Positions 11,255-21,345 of a DNA stretch of 64,000 nt are shown here, piece by piece. The notes beneath the pieces were generated by a model. That model did not search any database. It was given only the letters and a program-made list of their open reading frames with translations, and was not told the DNA's origin. Where the stretch lies: contig NC_133650.1 of the NCBI RefSeq assembly GCF_009905375.1, positions 303,339,203 to 303,403,202 on the forward strand, read 5' to 3'. Each line of letters starts with the position of its first letter. The first letter of the stretch is position 1. The position numbers and the translations under genes are program-made. Source of the stretch: Apium graveolens (lineage: Eukaryota > Streptophyta > Magnoliopsida > Apiales > Apiaceae).

Positions 11255-11575
11255 ATTGATCATCCGTCGTGTACATGCTTGCTATCCGTCGGGTAGCTTG
11301 TTGATCATCCGTCGGGTAGCTTTGTTGATCATCCGTCGGGTAGCTATTTGACACTTGACTCCATTTTACTTATGCAGAATTACAAGACATTTCATATTTA
11401 CAATTAATCAACCTATTCTACTTATCTACTAGTAGTCAACATGACTCATAAGCTCCTACAGAATCTACACAAATTTGTTTGCAGAAATGTGCTACAATAC
11501 TTGTTATTACATAAGCTACTCACTCGATGGATGTCGAATCATCATCCGTCAGGACTATAATTGATGATCCGTCGA
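11255..11575 (-). promoter_or_regulatory. U3 tandem motif array, candidate enhancer of the SIRE-type LTR
   Basis: Plus-strand copies of ATCCGTCGGGTAGC and variants occur at about 11258, 11283, 11305, 11327, then CTCGATGGATGT near 11523, CATCCGTCAGGA near 11545 and GATCCGTCGAGTG near 11563. The first four are spaced 22-25 bases. They lie about 230-540 bases upstream of the TATA box on the transcribed strand. Tandem repeats in U3 often act as enhancers in plant LTRs; activity here is inference. Confidence 0.5.
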
Positions 11576-11654
11576 GTGCTACAAAATTAACTAAGTTAAA
11601 TCTACTAAGGTATTTTGTATCATTTATCATCAAGTTCACAACATATTTCTAACA

Positions 11655-11969
11655 CCAACCCCTAAACTTAACGTGTGCATAATATTTACTATTAAGACAT
11701 TAAATTTTGCTTTAATATAAATATCAAAAATAATAATTTAGCTTTAATATGTTATATATTAAATTAATATAATAGTTGTAACTATCTTCTCAAACGTGTA
11801 TATTATGACTGAAATCAATCTTTAAATTTAATTGGCATAATATAGTACAATTTTTTGAAGTAAAATTTAACAATGCAAATTTTGAGAAAATGATGTAGTA
11901 TTGTATTTGTTAAGTAACCTTAGGTGTCAGAGGAAGCCGTCAATATGATCTTATACTATTCAACACTTA
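11655..11969. other. AT-rich intergenic DNA
   Basis: No ORF or recognisable element; immediately 5' of the TRIM. Confidence 0.6.
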
Positions 11970-12351
11970 TGTTGGGGTGTCCAACATCTCCCTATATCAA
12001 AACGCGGTGCTACTTGCTATACTATAAAGGTTATTGTTACGCCTTCTCCACAAGTAGCTGCTTTTGGCGTAGTCGTAAGCGTTTGATCCTAACAAGTGAT
12101 ATCAGAGCAGGCCACAGATTCGATTCCCATTCTCGCGAGGCATTTTGTGCGATAATGGTCTCGAACGAGGATAATCATTTCTCAAATGGGGACTTCGTAG
12201 TACTGACAAATGCTGAGGGAGGGGATTTTTGGAGTGTCCAACATCTCCCTATATAGAAACGTGGTGTTGGTTGCTACACTATGAAAATTATAGTCGCGCC
12301 TTCTCCACAAGTAGCTACTTTTGGCGTAGTGGAAAACGCTTGATCATAACA
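11970..12351 (+). mobile_element. TRIM (terminal-repeat retrotransposon in miniature)
   Basis: Two direct terminal repeats of 125 bp each (11970-12094 and 12227-12351) start TGTTGGGGTGTCC / TTTTGGAGTGTCC and end GATCCTAACA / GATCATAACA. Just inside the left repeat is a PBS-like TGATATCAGAGC (12098-12109), one mismatch from the initiator-Met PBS. Just before the right repeat is a purine tract GAGGGAGGGGA (12215-12225). The internal region is only 132 bp with no coding. No clear 5-bp target duplication is visible, so it is an old copy. It depends on enzymes of an autonomous LTR element. Confidence 0.8.
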
Positions 12352-12480
12352 ACCCCTCAATCGTACGATACATTTCGCCATGATTGAAAACAACAAATAT
12401 ACATATTATCAATATCAATACCAACAAATATTTAAATTAAATAAACAATATTCAATATAATCTAATACTCTTCAACAATA

Positions 12481-12509
12481 TTTTAGTGCGAATACATTTC
12501 GCACTAAAA
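12481..12509. repeat. Perfect 12-bp hairpin
   Basis: TTTTAGTGCGAA, 5-base loop, then its exact reverse complement TTCGCACTAAAA. A related GATACATTTCGCCATG lies 110 bases upstream. Probably a remnant of a foldback element; no terminator role is expected in a plant. Confidence 0.7.
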
Positions 12510-12559
12510 TCTTATGGTATCAGAGAAAAGACTCAATATGATCTTATAATTTTCAATAA

Positions 12560-13400
12560 TATTCATGAAGGAATTTACGGATGAGCGGAAGCGTGAAATA
12601 ACATTTATTCCGTAAAAACCATATACCGCACATATAGAAAAACATATAAAAAGGAAAAACTGAGGAATCGTAACCATACCTTGTGAATCGAAGCTTTATA
12701 AAAATGGAATGCTAGCAGTTGCTCCTCAATGTGTGAAGCACTCTACCGGTATCCACCAAGAACGATCCTCTTCGATGAACCTTTTTATAAAACTGAGCTT
12801 TTATAAAATGGAGTTTTGAGAGAGAGAGAGAGGAAGAAGATGGAGGCTAGGGTTTTCACAAAACCAAAATTGTGTGTAAATTGATTGAGCCATCCATCTC
12901 ATTCTATTTATAGGGCTCTCCTAGGGTTTTATAATATATCTTTATATATATTAACCCCCACATTTTATCTTCATAAAATGCTTTAATAATAATTAAAACT
13001 ATTTTAATCATTATTTCTTTTTCTTAACTATTTAGAAAATAATTCTCTCTCTCATTATTTCATCAAAGAAAATATTCTTTTATGGTGTGACCCTGTAGGT
13101 TCAATATTATGCCGGTAGTAGAAATAAATAATAATAAACTTTTATTAATTATTTACATGAATACTAAAATTCACTAAATATAATTAAATTATTAATTATA
13201 TTTATTCTACATCGTGAGTGATGCTTCTCAACATATCGCGGCTATCCGGATAATATGAATTCACTGCTTAGAATATCAAGAACCTGTCAGTGACTAGTTA
13301 CCGTACAATGAATTCCTTCTACCCTTATAATATCCTGAATAAATACAAGGCATGGATCTCGTGTCAAGCCTATCAAATTTAATCATATGATGTGACAAGT
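12560..13400 (-). repeat. Probable LTR fragment of an unclassified retroelement
   Basis: Read on the minus strand it has a promoter-like arrangement: an AT-rich region, CCCTATAAATAG (TATA) near 12900-12912, a CT-rich leader near 12810-12850, then an AAGGTATGG donor-like junction near 12680. Boundaries and partner repeat were not identified. There is no coding sequence. Confidence 0.35.
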
Positions 13401-13479
13401 ATGAAATATGTTCGACCTCAGCACCTAAGTCAAACTTAAAAACTGACAAGTATGAACAAGTTCACACCAAGTCAGTAAA

Positions 13480-14329
13480 TGTTGGTTTAATGACTCAGAA
13501 ACAGCTTAAGCAAAAGCTGAAGTAAGTCAAAATGAAAAACAAGGAGAACATCCTAGAAAGAATAAAAATGGAAAAGTAGGTGTCAATAAGGAGAATAAAT
13601 ACAAACCCATTCCCAATGCACCCAAAAAGGCATGTTTAAACTGTGATAGTACTAATCATCTTGTTGTTGCTTGCGGGAAGAATAAAGGGATAAACACTGT
13701 GCCTCATAAGTTAGAGTTTAGGAATAGAATAGTTAGATATAAACCACATAGTCTATGTTTTCATTGTGGTAGTGTTTGACATTCAATTTACACATGTAAA
13801 GAGTATCACAATTTGTATTATGACTATTATGAACTGAAACCCTCTTTAAATAAAATAAAAGTTGTTTCTGAATGTGTAAACTCTGATATTAGAAATGCTA
13901 GCATAAACTCTGATATAAAGTTTTCTGCAGCAAATGTTAACAAACTGAAAAAGGCCAAAGGATCCAAGTAAGTCTGGGTCCTTAAAAATACTAATTAATT
14001 GTTTATCTGATTGTAGGGTAACATAAAAAATTCTCTAGTTTTGGAAAGTGGATGTTCAGGACACATGATTGAAAATAAATCCCTCCTATCAGAGTTTAAT
14101 GAGTAGGTTGTCCCAAGTGTTTCTTATGGAGATGACAACTTAGGAAAAACTTTGGTATATGGCAACATCAAACTTGGAAATGTCATCGTTGGATATGTAG
14201 CTCTATTTCAGGACTCAAGCTTAATCTGATTAGTGTGAGTCAAATCTGTGACAAAGGTTATCATGTGACTTTTTATGAAGAACGTTGTGAAATTGTCAGT
14301 AAATCAAATAGAAAGGTTGCAATGACTGA
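13480..14329 (+). pseudogene. Copia gag-protease relic, 5' half
   Basis: Plus-strand reading gives the gag tail with two zinc-knuckle blocks (CLNCDSTNHLVVAC near 13630 and CFHCGSV followed by a stop, then HSIYTC near 13760). The protease start follows near 14038, reading VLESGCSGHM, where LDSGCS is usual, so the catalytic Asp is Glu. Many stops and shifts. The reading is cut at 14329 by the inserted element and resumes at 17335; the flanking ACTGA is duplicated at both junctions. Confidence 0.75.
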
Positions 14330-15746
14330 TGTAACAGCCCGCACTTCTGGACTATTAAATCTAAATCAAAATTAATACAAAATATAATTTATTGATCAAA
14401 AATCCTATTACAAATGTGACTATTACAAAAACGCAGCTAAAAGCGGAAGTCCAAACGTCAATCTACTCAAATCCTAAGTCCTCGAACTTCAATGCTATCC
14501 AACTCGAACTCTTAGGACGAACCTAAAATATTAAAAGGATGAGCTGCGAAGCCCAGTAAGCAACTACCGTCCAACGGCTCAAAATAGTATTTTTAAGTTT
14601 TTCGAAAATACAATTTAACCATGTTTGACACATAACACAAATCACACAAAATCACACATATATTCGATAACAAGGTGAACAAAGATGCACAAGATATATT
14701 CAACAACCATTATCAAAGAGAAGCACATTCTATAATCCACATAATTAAATTTCTTAATCAATCAATAAATCTTAATAACAAATTCTTATCTTTAGTCTCA
14801 CAGTCCTAAATTACACCTTATGCCACACTTTGCTAGTGACCAGCATCTTATACTTTATGCCACACTTCCCAAGTGACCGGGTTCTACTTCTTATTCGATG
14901 GGGGCTAGTTTACGTCCCTCGTCAAGTGAAACCAAAGCTTGACAAGGTAACGATGTGTTCCAGAATGTGCGCAAACTAGTTCCAAGTTCTACGTATCACA
15001 TTACCCAGTGATCGGGTTCTAATTCTTATACATGACTAAGACTAGGGATTTCCAAAAATTTGTTATCTTATTAATCACACATAATATGACACGTTACACA
15101 ATAAATACGGAGCAGCGAACAGTTACATACATATTCAGAACATCTAATCAAACAAATGTCACACAATAATAAGGAGGAACGGATACTCACTTACTGAACA
15201 CGTAGGCAAATAAGTAATACGGAGCAACGAAAAGTTACTTACCTCGGTTAAGAAAATATATAATCCACGTTATGACACATATCAAATACTTAACAACCCA
15301 TCAAACACGAAACATCTAAAATCTTGAACTTCTCCACGATTCCAATTATGGTCAAATCCTTGTTGAGCCTTTTTGACCCTCTAAACGATCTTTTCTTGAA
15401 AAACACAAAACAAGAAAGTTTTAGAGAACGAAAAGACCTTTCCGAAAAGTCCAGTTCAACAAATTCTGATTTCCGATGAATTTTTTACGAATTTTTCAAG
15501 ACTATTGTTTTATGCTGAGAAGAGACCTACGAATTTTGATATTAAAAACGAGGAATACGAATATGGTGTATTTATAATGATACAAAACCCTATATCTTAA
15601 CCTACAAGTCATCCATATTAGAATATGATCCAAATTTTAGGGCAATTACTCTAATTAAATTTTAAATCCTGGTATTTGTCTAAGTTTAATCACTTTTTTC
15701 TATTATTCTATTATTAATCGAATTCTAAAAATTACGGGATATTACA
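14330..15746 (-). repeat. LTR (3' on the element's strand)
   Basis: Direct repeat partner of 15916-17334. Plus-strand ends are TGTAACAGCCC and GGATATTACA. Confidence 0.85.
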
Positions 15747-15915
15747 TACTACCCTCCTTAAAAAGAATTTGGCCCCTAAATTCATAACAATCCTATACAC
15801 GTCTAAGCCCCATAATCTCTATAGGTCAAATTATGGTCCACAAGATCGAATCCTAGGGGATGTACTAGTCTCATACCTAATACACTCTGAATGACAGCCT
15901 GCTCTTGATACCAAC

Positions 15916-17334
15916 TATAGCAGCCCAAACTTCCGGACTATTAAATCTAATTCAAAACTAATACAAAATACAATTTCTTGATCAAAAATTCTATTACAAA
16001 TGTGACTATTACAAAAGCGCAGCTAAAAGCGGAAGTCCAAACGTCAATCTACTCAAATCCTAAGTCCTCGAACTTTAATGCTATCTAACTCGAACTCTTA
16101 GGCCGAACCTGAAATATTAAAAGGATGAGCTGTGAATCCCAGCAAGCAACTACCGTCCAACGGCTCAAAATAATATTTTTAAGTTTTTCAAAAACACAAT
16201 TTAACCATGCTTGACACATAACACAGATCACACAAAATCACACATATATTCGATAACAAGGTAAACAAAGATGCACACGATATAATCAACAACTATTATC
16301 AAAGAGAAGCACATTTATTAATCCACATAATTAAAATTCTTAATCATTTAATAAATTTGAATAACAAATTCTTATCTTTAGTCCCACAGTCCTAAATCAC
16401 ACATTTTCCCACACTTTGCCAGTGACCGGTATCTTATACTTTATGCCACACTTCCCAAGTGACCGGGTTCTAATTCATATTCGATGGGGGCTAGTTTACG
16501 TCCCTCGTCAAGTGAAACCAAAGCTTGACAAGGTAACGATGTGTTCCGGAAGGTGCGCAAACTAGTTCTAAGTTCTATATATCACGTTACCCAGTGATCG
16601 GGTTATAATTCTTATATATGAATAAGACTGGGGATTTCTGAAAATTTGTTATCTTATTAATCACACATAATATGACACGTTACACAGTATATACGGAGCA
16701 ATGAACAGTTACATACATATTCAGATCATCTAATCAAACAAATGTCACACAATAATAAGGAGCAACAGATACTCAATTACAGAACACGTAAGCAAATAAG
16801 TTATACGGAGCAACGAAAAGTTACTTGCCTCAGTTAAGAAAACATATAATCCATTTTATGACACATATCGAATACTCAACAACCCATCAAACACGAAACA
16901 TTTAAAATCTTAAACTTCTCCATGATTCCAATTCTGATCAGATCCTTGTTGGGCCTTTTTGACCCTCTAAATGATATTTTCTTAAAAAACACAGAACAGA
17001 AAAGTTGTAGAGAACGAAAAGATATTTCCGAAAAGTCCAAGGTCAATAAATTCCGATTTCCGATTAATTTTATACGAATTTTATAAGACTACTGATTTAT
17101 GCTGAGAAAAGACCTACGAATTTTGATATTAAAAATGAGGAATACGAATATGGTGTATTTATAACGATACAAAACCCTATATCTTAACCTACAAGTTATC
17201 CATATTAGAATCTGATCCAAATTTAAGGCTCATTACTCTAATTAAATTTTAAATCCTAGTCCTTGTCTAATTTTAATCACTTTTTTTCTATTATTCTATT
17301 ATTAATCAAATTCTAAAAATTATGGGATATTACA
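15916..17334 (-). repeat. LTR (5' on the element's strand)
   Basis: Direct repeat partner of 14330-15746. Its inner end has drifted to TATAGCAGCCC; its outer end is GGATATTACA next to the ACTGA duplication. Confidence 0.85.
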
Positions 17335-18545
17335 ACTGATTATAGACATGGTAACTTATATGAAGTCAAAGTCTCTACAAATACTGATGGTTCTGAAATA
17401 TGTCTACTTAGTAGAGCAACTGTGGAAGACAGCTGGAACTGGCATAAAAGAGTTTCTCATCTCAACTTCAACAACATCAATGAACTTGTGAAGAAAGATA
17501 TTGTGAGAGGATTGCCCAATACAGTATTTACTCCTGATGACTTATGTGACTCATTCCAGAAAACCAAATAAGGAAATCATCTTTCAAGGGTAAAATTGAA
17601 TCCTCAATTCTTGAACCATATCACTTACTTCATATTAATCTTTTTGGTCCAGTAAATGTTATGTCTATTGCAAAGAAGAGGTAAGCACTTGTGATTGTTG
17701 ATGAATATATAAGATACACATGGGTGTATTTTCTGTACACCAAGGATGAGACTCCATCCATTCTTCTTGATCATGTAAGGGAACTGAAAAAAGGATCAAC
17801 ACACAAAGTAAAAATCATTAGAAGTGACAATAAAACTGAATTCAAGAACAAAACTATGAAAGAATTCTGTACGTACAAGGGGATCAAATATGAATTCTCT
17901 GCCCCTGGAACTCCAAAACAAAATGAAATTGTTGAAAGGAAGAACAAAACTCTTATAGAAGCTACAAAGACCATGCTTGAAGAAGGAAAATGGCCAACCT
18001 ACTTCTGAGCAGAGGCTGTGCAAACTGCATGCTTCACACAAAATGCAACACTGATAAACAAGCATGGCAAAACATCATTTGAGATGGTGAAGGGAAAGAA
18101 GCCAAATTTAAAGTACTTGTACATTTTTGGCTGCAAATGTTTTGTTCTCAAAATTAATCCTGAACAGCTTAACAAATTTGATCTAAAAGCTGATGAAAGC
18201 ATTTTGTTGGATATCCACTGTCTACAAAAGCCTTCAGAGTTTACAATCTGACGACAAAGGTGATCATGGAATCTATTCATAATGATAAGAAAATTACAGG
18301 TCTAGAAGATGTAGATGATCATGAAGAATTGAGATTTAAAAATGAAGTACCATATGCAGAACGGCTAAATCCTGATGATCCAACAAACTCTGAAACTACA
18401 AATCCTGATATTTCTGGAAACTCTGATGAGTCACATATTAGTGGCAACATTCTTCTATCTTTAACAGCGAATCAACAATACACATTTTTATCACCGTTGT
18501 ATTTGGGTGATACCTCCATATGTAATAACGTATCATCCGCTTAAG
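17335..18545 (+). pseudogene. Copia integrase relic, 3' half of the split element
   Basis: The frame interrupted at 14329 continues here: GAG_pre-integrs-like segment (SWNWHKRVSHLN near 17430), integrase core at 17691-18008 (EYIRYTWVYFL, IIRSDNKTEF, GTPKQNEIVERKN, where DNGTEF and QNG are usual), then the integrase tail at 18018-18251 (FGCKCFVLK) and linker at 18260-18544. It ends before reverse transcriptase; the rest is missing. Its gag-pol relation to the 13480-14329 half is supported by order, frame content and the target duplication between them. Confidence 0.8.
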
Positions 18546-18727
18546 TTTAACCTCAAAGATTGCTATATCTGTGTTTCCATGTCATGCGCCATCCGTGAAA
18601 GAGTGTCCTTTTGATACGCGAATTCAGTGAACGTATCTTGTTGATACGTGGTCAAAGTAAATATGTTTCACGGGATAACGTATTAAGTGGACATTTAAGG
18701 CTCTAAGTTACCCATTATTAAATTTTA
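18546..18727. other. Short unclassified intergenic segment
   Basis: Several TGATACG/GATAACG-type words but no ORF, LTR end or recognisable repeat. Confidence 0.4.
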
Positions 18728-18945
18728 CTCCCTCCGCCCCTTTTTAGTTGTTACATTTGTAAAAAAATTATGAGTAGTCTCATTCTTGTTCCAATGCATA
18801 TTTGTACATATGTCTTCATATATACCCCTTAATTTTTAATTTCAATATTTAATTTTACAACAAATATATAAAATTATAACATAGCATTTAATACAATAAA
18901 CAGGGACATAGATGGAAATCATTTATAATTTTTTTTCTTAATATG
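18728..18945 (+). mobile_element. Stowaway-like MITE, left part (split by Gypsy insertion)
   Basis: CTCCCTCCGCCCCTTTTTAG begins after a TA. The matching inverted terminus is at 28630-28661. The Tat element 18946-28612 lies between them, with the 5-bp duplication ATATG at its edges. Confidence 0.7.
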
Positions 18946-19508
18946 TGATATGGATAGAAAATACATCCTAAAGACATATTAAATGTCGCATTAAATACAC
19001 TTGGGCTTCTTGTCCGAAAAGTCCAATATAGACCTGTCTGGTCCAAGCTTCATAGCAGGCCTGTCTAGTCCAACGCTTCGTAATAGGCCTATGACGGCCC
19101 AAACAACCAAGGCCCACCAGCAGAGGTCGTCCAAGTCCACAAACCTGAGTTGTTCACGGACTAAGCCCAATACGGCTGGAAGAGCAGAGACATGTGTTCC
19201 AAACGGACTCAAAGTCCTACATAGAAGGTTCTGGATCTCCTTCCTCAAAAGGACTCCTAATCATCATTTAAGTTGGAGACTTGTCCACCAAGTCTCCCAA
19301 CAGAAGTCTAACCCTAGACTCGCCTCTATATAAAGGGCTCTACCCCTCAACCTAGAACTACATTTTTTGGCTTGATTCTCTACAACACAGAGATACGTAG
19401 ACATCTTGTAAGGATCGATAGTCCCGAACGCAAGAGCAACCATTAAAGCTTGAATCTCATCAACCCTAGCATTAAATATTAAAGTACTCAGGTTTTTATT
19501 CCACAACA
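18946..19508 (+). repeat. 5' LTR of Tat element 1
   Basis: TGATATGGATAG to TTCCACAACA. A TATA-like CTCTATATAAAGG lies near 19325, so the transcript start should be around 19355. Confidence 0.9.
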
Positions 19509-19510
19509 TT

Positions 19511-19528
19511 TGGCGCCGTCTGTGGGAA
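19511..19528 (+). other. Primer-binding site of Tat element 1
   Basis: TGGCGCCGTCTGTGGGAA, the PBS typical of Tat/Athila-type Gypsy elements, two bases after the LTR. Confidence 0.85.
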
Positions 19529-19541
19529 ACTTACAACAACT

Positions 19542-21324
19542 ATGGTGAACACACGGAGCAGAAACACTAGTGGGACAGACACTCATGTCTCGTCGCGAAC
19601 AATCGCATCAGCGGTGGAAGTACCACCACACTCAACTTATGCCTCCACCCAAAGAGGAACCCTAGTAGGGGCAACTGAGGCTCAGCCACAAGGGACGAAT
19701 TCCTCGGCTCCTCAAGGGACGAACCCCCAACTTCAGCAGCTGCATGCACCTGTGAACTCTCAACCCCTTGGGTATGAGTACTCGACAATTGTGACTACTA
19801 ACCCCCTTACGGGATGTCTCTATAGCCCGAAGTTAGAGGGAGTGGACACTCTGGTAGGAGTGAAGCACAAGGGAGGACGCCCCAATACATACGTGACTTG
19901 GCTCATATTCCGGAGGATCAAGAATTCTATGGGCCTTATACTGAAAGAGACTCCGAGTCATCGGATGACGATGTTGCTCCAAGAAGGAGGCGTGCTGGCA
20001 AGGAGCCGATGGCTGACACTGAATAATGCTCCAGGAGCACTCAAGGGATGAATCCCCAAGATGTTCAAGAGAGGATCAGGGCTCATTAAGAAGAGATCCA
20101 AAGGCTGAAGCGATACCTGGAGACACATCTGGTTCCAAGACCCCCACTCGCTCCAAGGCGGAGAAATCCTCCTCAATCATAGACCTGAATGGTCCAATAC
20201 CAAGAAGGGTAGTTGCCTCAAGGGCTGATCTAAGTGATCTTATGCCCCTAGGAGATCCCGATGATCCAAACCCACCATTCACTGATGAGATAATGAATGC
20301 TCGTATCTCAAGGAATTTCAAGATGCCCACCATCAAAGCATACGATGGTATTGATGACCCCGCTAATCATGTTAGGATGTTCTCTAACGCCCTATTGTTA
20401 CAGCCCGTGAACGACGCTATTAAGTGTCGGGCCTTCCCTCAAACCCTATCGGGCATGGCTCAAAGGTGGTATAGCCGTCTGCCCCCAAACTCTATTGGAT
20501 CCTTTAGGGACTTGAGTCAAGCTTTTATTAAGTAGTTCATAAGTGGTAGAGTGCACGAGAAGAGCTCAGCATCTCTCATGGGTATAGTCCAAGGAGCAAA
20601 GGAGTCCCTGAGAGAGTATCTGAATCGATTTACGAAGGAGGCTTTGAAGGTCCCTGATCTTGATGATAAGGTAGCTATGATAGCCCTGCAACAAGGGACT
20701 AGAGACGAGTTCTTTAAGATGTCCTTGGCTAAGCACCCTCCCGAAAGCATGTTGCAGCTCCAGGATAGAGCCGGGAAATATATTAAGGTGGAGGAAAGTA
20801 TGAAGAAGATAGTTGTGAGTAATGAACCTATTAGGAACAAAAAGCGGAAGACGGATCAGGAGTATGATGCCAAGGACAGGTATCCACGAATTGGAAAAAA
20901 CTCTGACTCCTCCTCTTCTAAGAAGAATCAGCAACCAAGGTTCGCTGAATATGCAAGGTTGAATGCTCCAAGGAGCCAAATCCTTATGGAAATTATAAAG
21001 GACAAAGACTTCAAATGGTCAAAGCCACTAAGGGGAGATCCCGAAAAAAGAGACAAGAGTCGATACTGCAGATTTCATAAAGATGTTGGTCATGACACTG
21101 ACGATTGTAGACAACTCAAGGATGAGATTGAGTATCCAATCCGAAGGGGAAAGTTTGGACGTTTCACCAAGGGTAAAGAGGCCGGAGGCCAGAAGAGAGA
21201 TAATGATCGAAGAGATGATGATCGAAGAGGTAATGACAGAGATCGCAACCCACAGCCCCGAGGGCCAGTAATTAATATGATCTTGGGAGGACCTACATCA
21301 GCTGGTACTACAAGGAACTCCTGA
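19542..21324 (+). pseudogene. Tat gag (broken)
   Basis: The start is at 19542 (MVNTRSRNTSG). Frameshifts near 19870 and 20040 move the reading into 20026-20535, which has the Retrotrans_gag core (KMPTIKAYDGIDDPANHVR, QTLSGMAQRWYSRLPPNS). A TAG at 20533-20535 interrupts FIK/FISG; the same frame continues to 21324 with EALKVPDLDDK and a zinc-knuckle-like CRFHKDVGHDTDDC near 21068-21110, then an Arg/Asp-rich tail. The gag of the second Tat element at 58526-64000 matches it closely. Confidence 0.85.
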
Positions 21325-21345
21325 AAAGCTTATGCAAGAGAAGTA

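Larger units (their letters stand above)
1..11654 (-). mobile_element. SIRE-type Ty1/Copia retrotransposon, left end outside window, nested insertions
   Basis: Reading on the minus strand the order is 5' LTR (10599-11654), methionine-type PBS (10585-10596), gag (about 10538-8202), pol remnant (about 8242-5724), a non-coding spacer, and an env-like ORF that starts at 5201 and probably resumes at 1982-1. A third ORF after pol is the hallmark of the SIRE lineage. The 3' LTR would lie beyond base 1. The env-like ORF is interrupted by another Copia element and a CACTA-like segment. Frameshifts, stops and loss of protease and most of integrase make it non-autonomous. The lineage call is from gene order and recognised domains, not a phylogeny. 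Confidence 0.8.
10599..11654 (-). repeat. 5' LTR of the SIRE-type element
   Basis: On the minus strand it begins TGTTAGAAATATGTTG at 11654 and ends GGGAATAACA at 10599 (about 1056 bp). A TATA box (TATATAAA, 11024-11031) places U3 at about 11654-11035 and R/U5 below it. U3 carries a cluster of CATCCGTCGGGTAGC repeats. A (TA)n/(GATA)n microsatellite lies in R/U5 (10812-10862). The partner LTR is outside the window. Confidence 0.75.
14330..17334 (-). mobile_element. Coding-free LTR element with long LTRs (LARD-like / giant TRIM)
   Basis: Two LTRs of about 1.42 kb (14330-15746 and 15916-17334) enclose only 169 bp. On the minus strand each LTR starts TGTAATATCCC; the intact end is GGGCTGTTACA (14330-14340). 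The internal segment has a PBS-like TTGGTATCAAGAGC (15902-15915, minus) next to the right-hand LTR and a purine tract AAGGAGGGTAGTA (minus, 15747-15759) next to the left-hand LTR, fixing the minus orientation. Exact 5-bp target duplications ACTGA flank it (14325-14329 and 17335-17339). The LTRs differ at many scattered sites, so it is not recent. There is no ORF in either LTR or inside, so it must be mobilised in trans. The LTR family resembles a Ty3/Gypsy type, unproven. Confidence 0.85.

Noticed and set aside
18991..19509. ORFs of 81-110 codons, also at 28095-28613
   Set aside because: They lie within the Tat LTRs and occur at the same positions in both LTRs.
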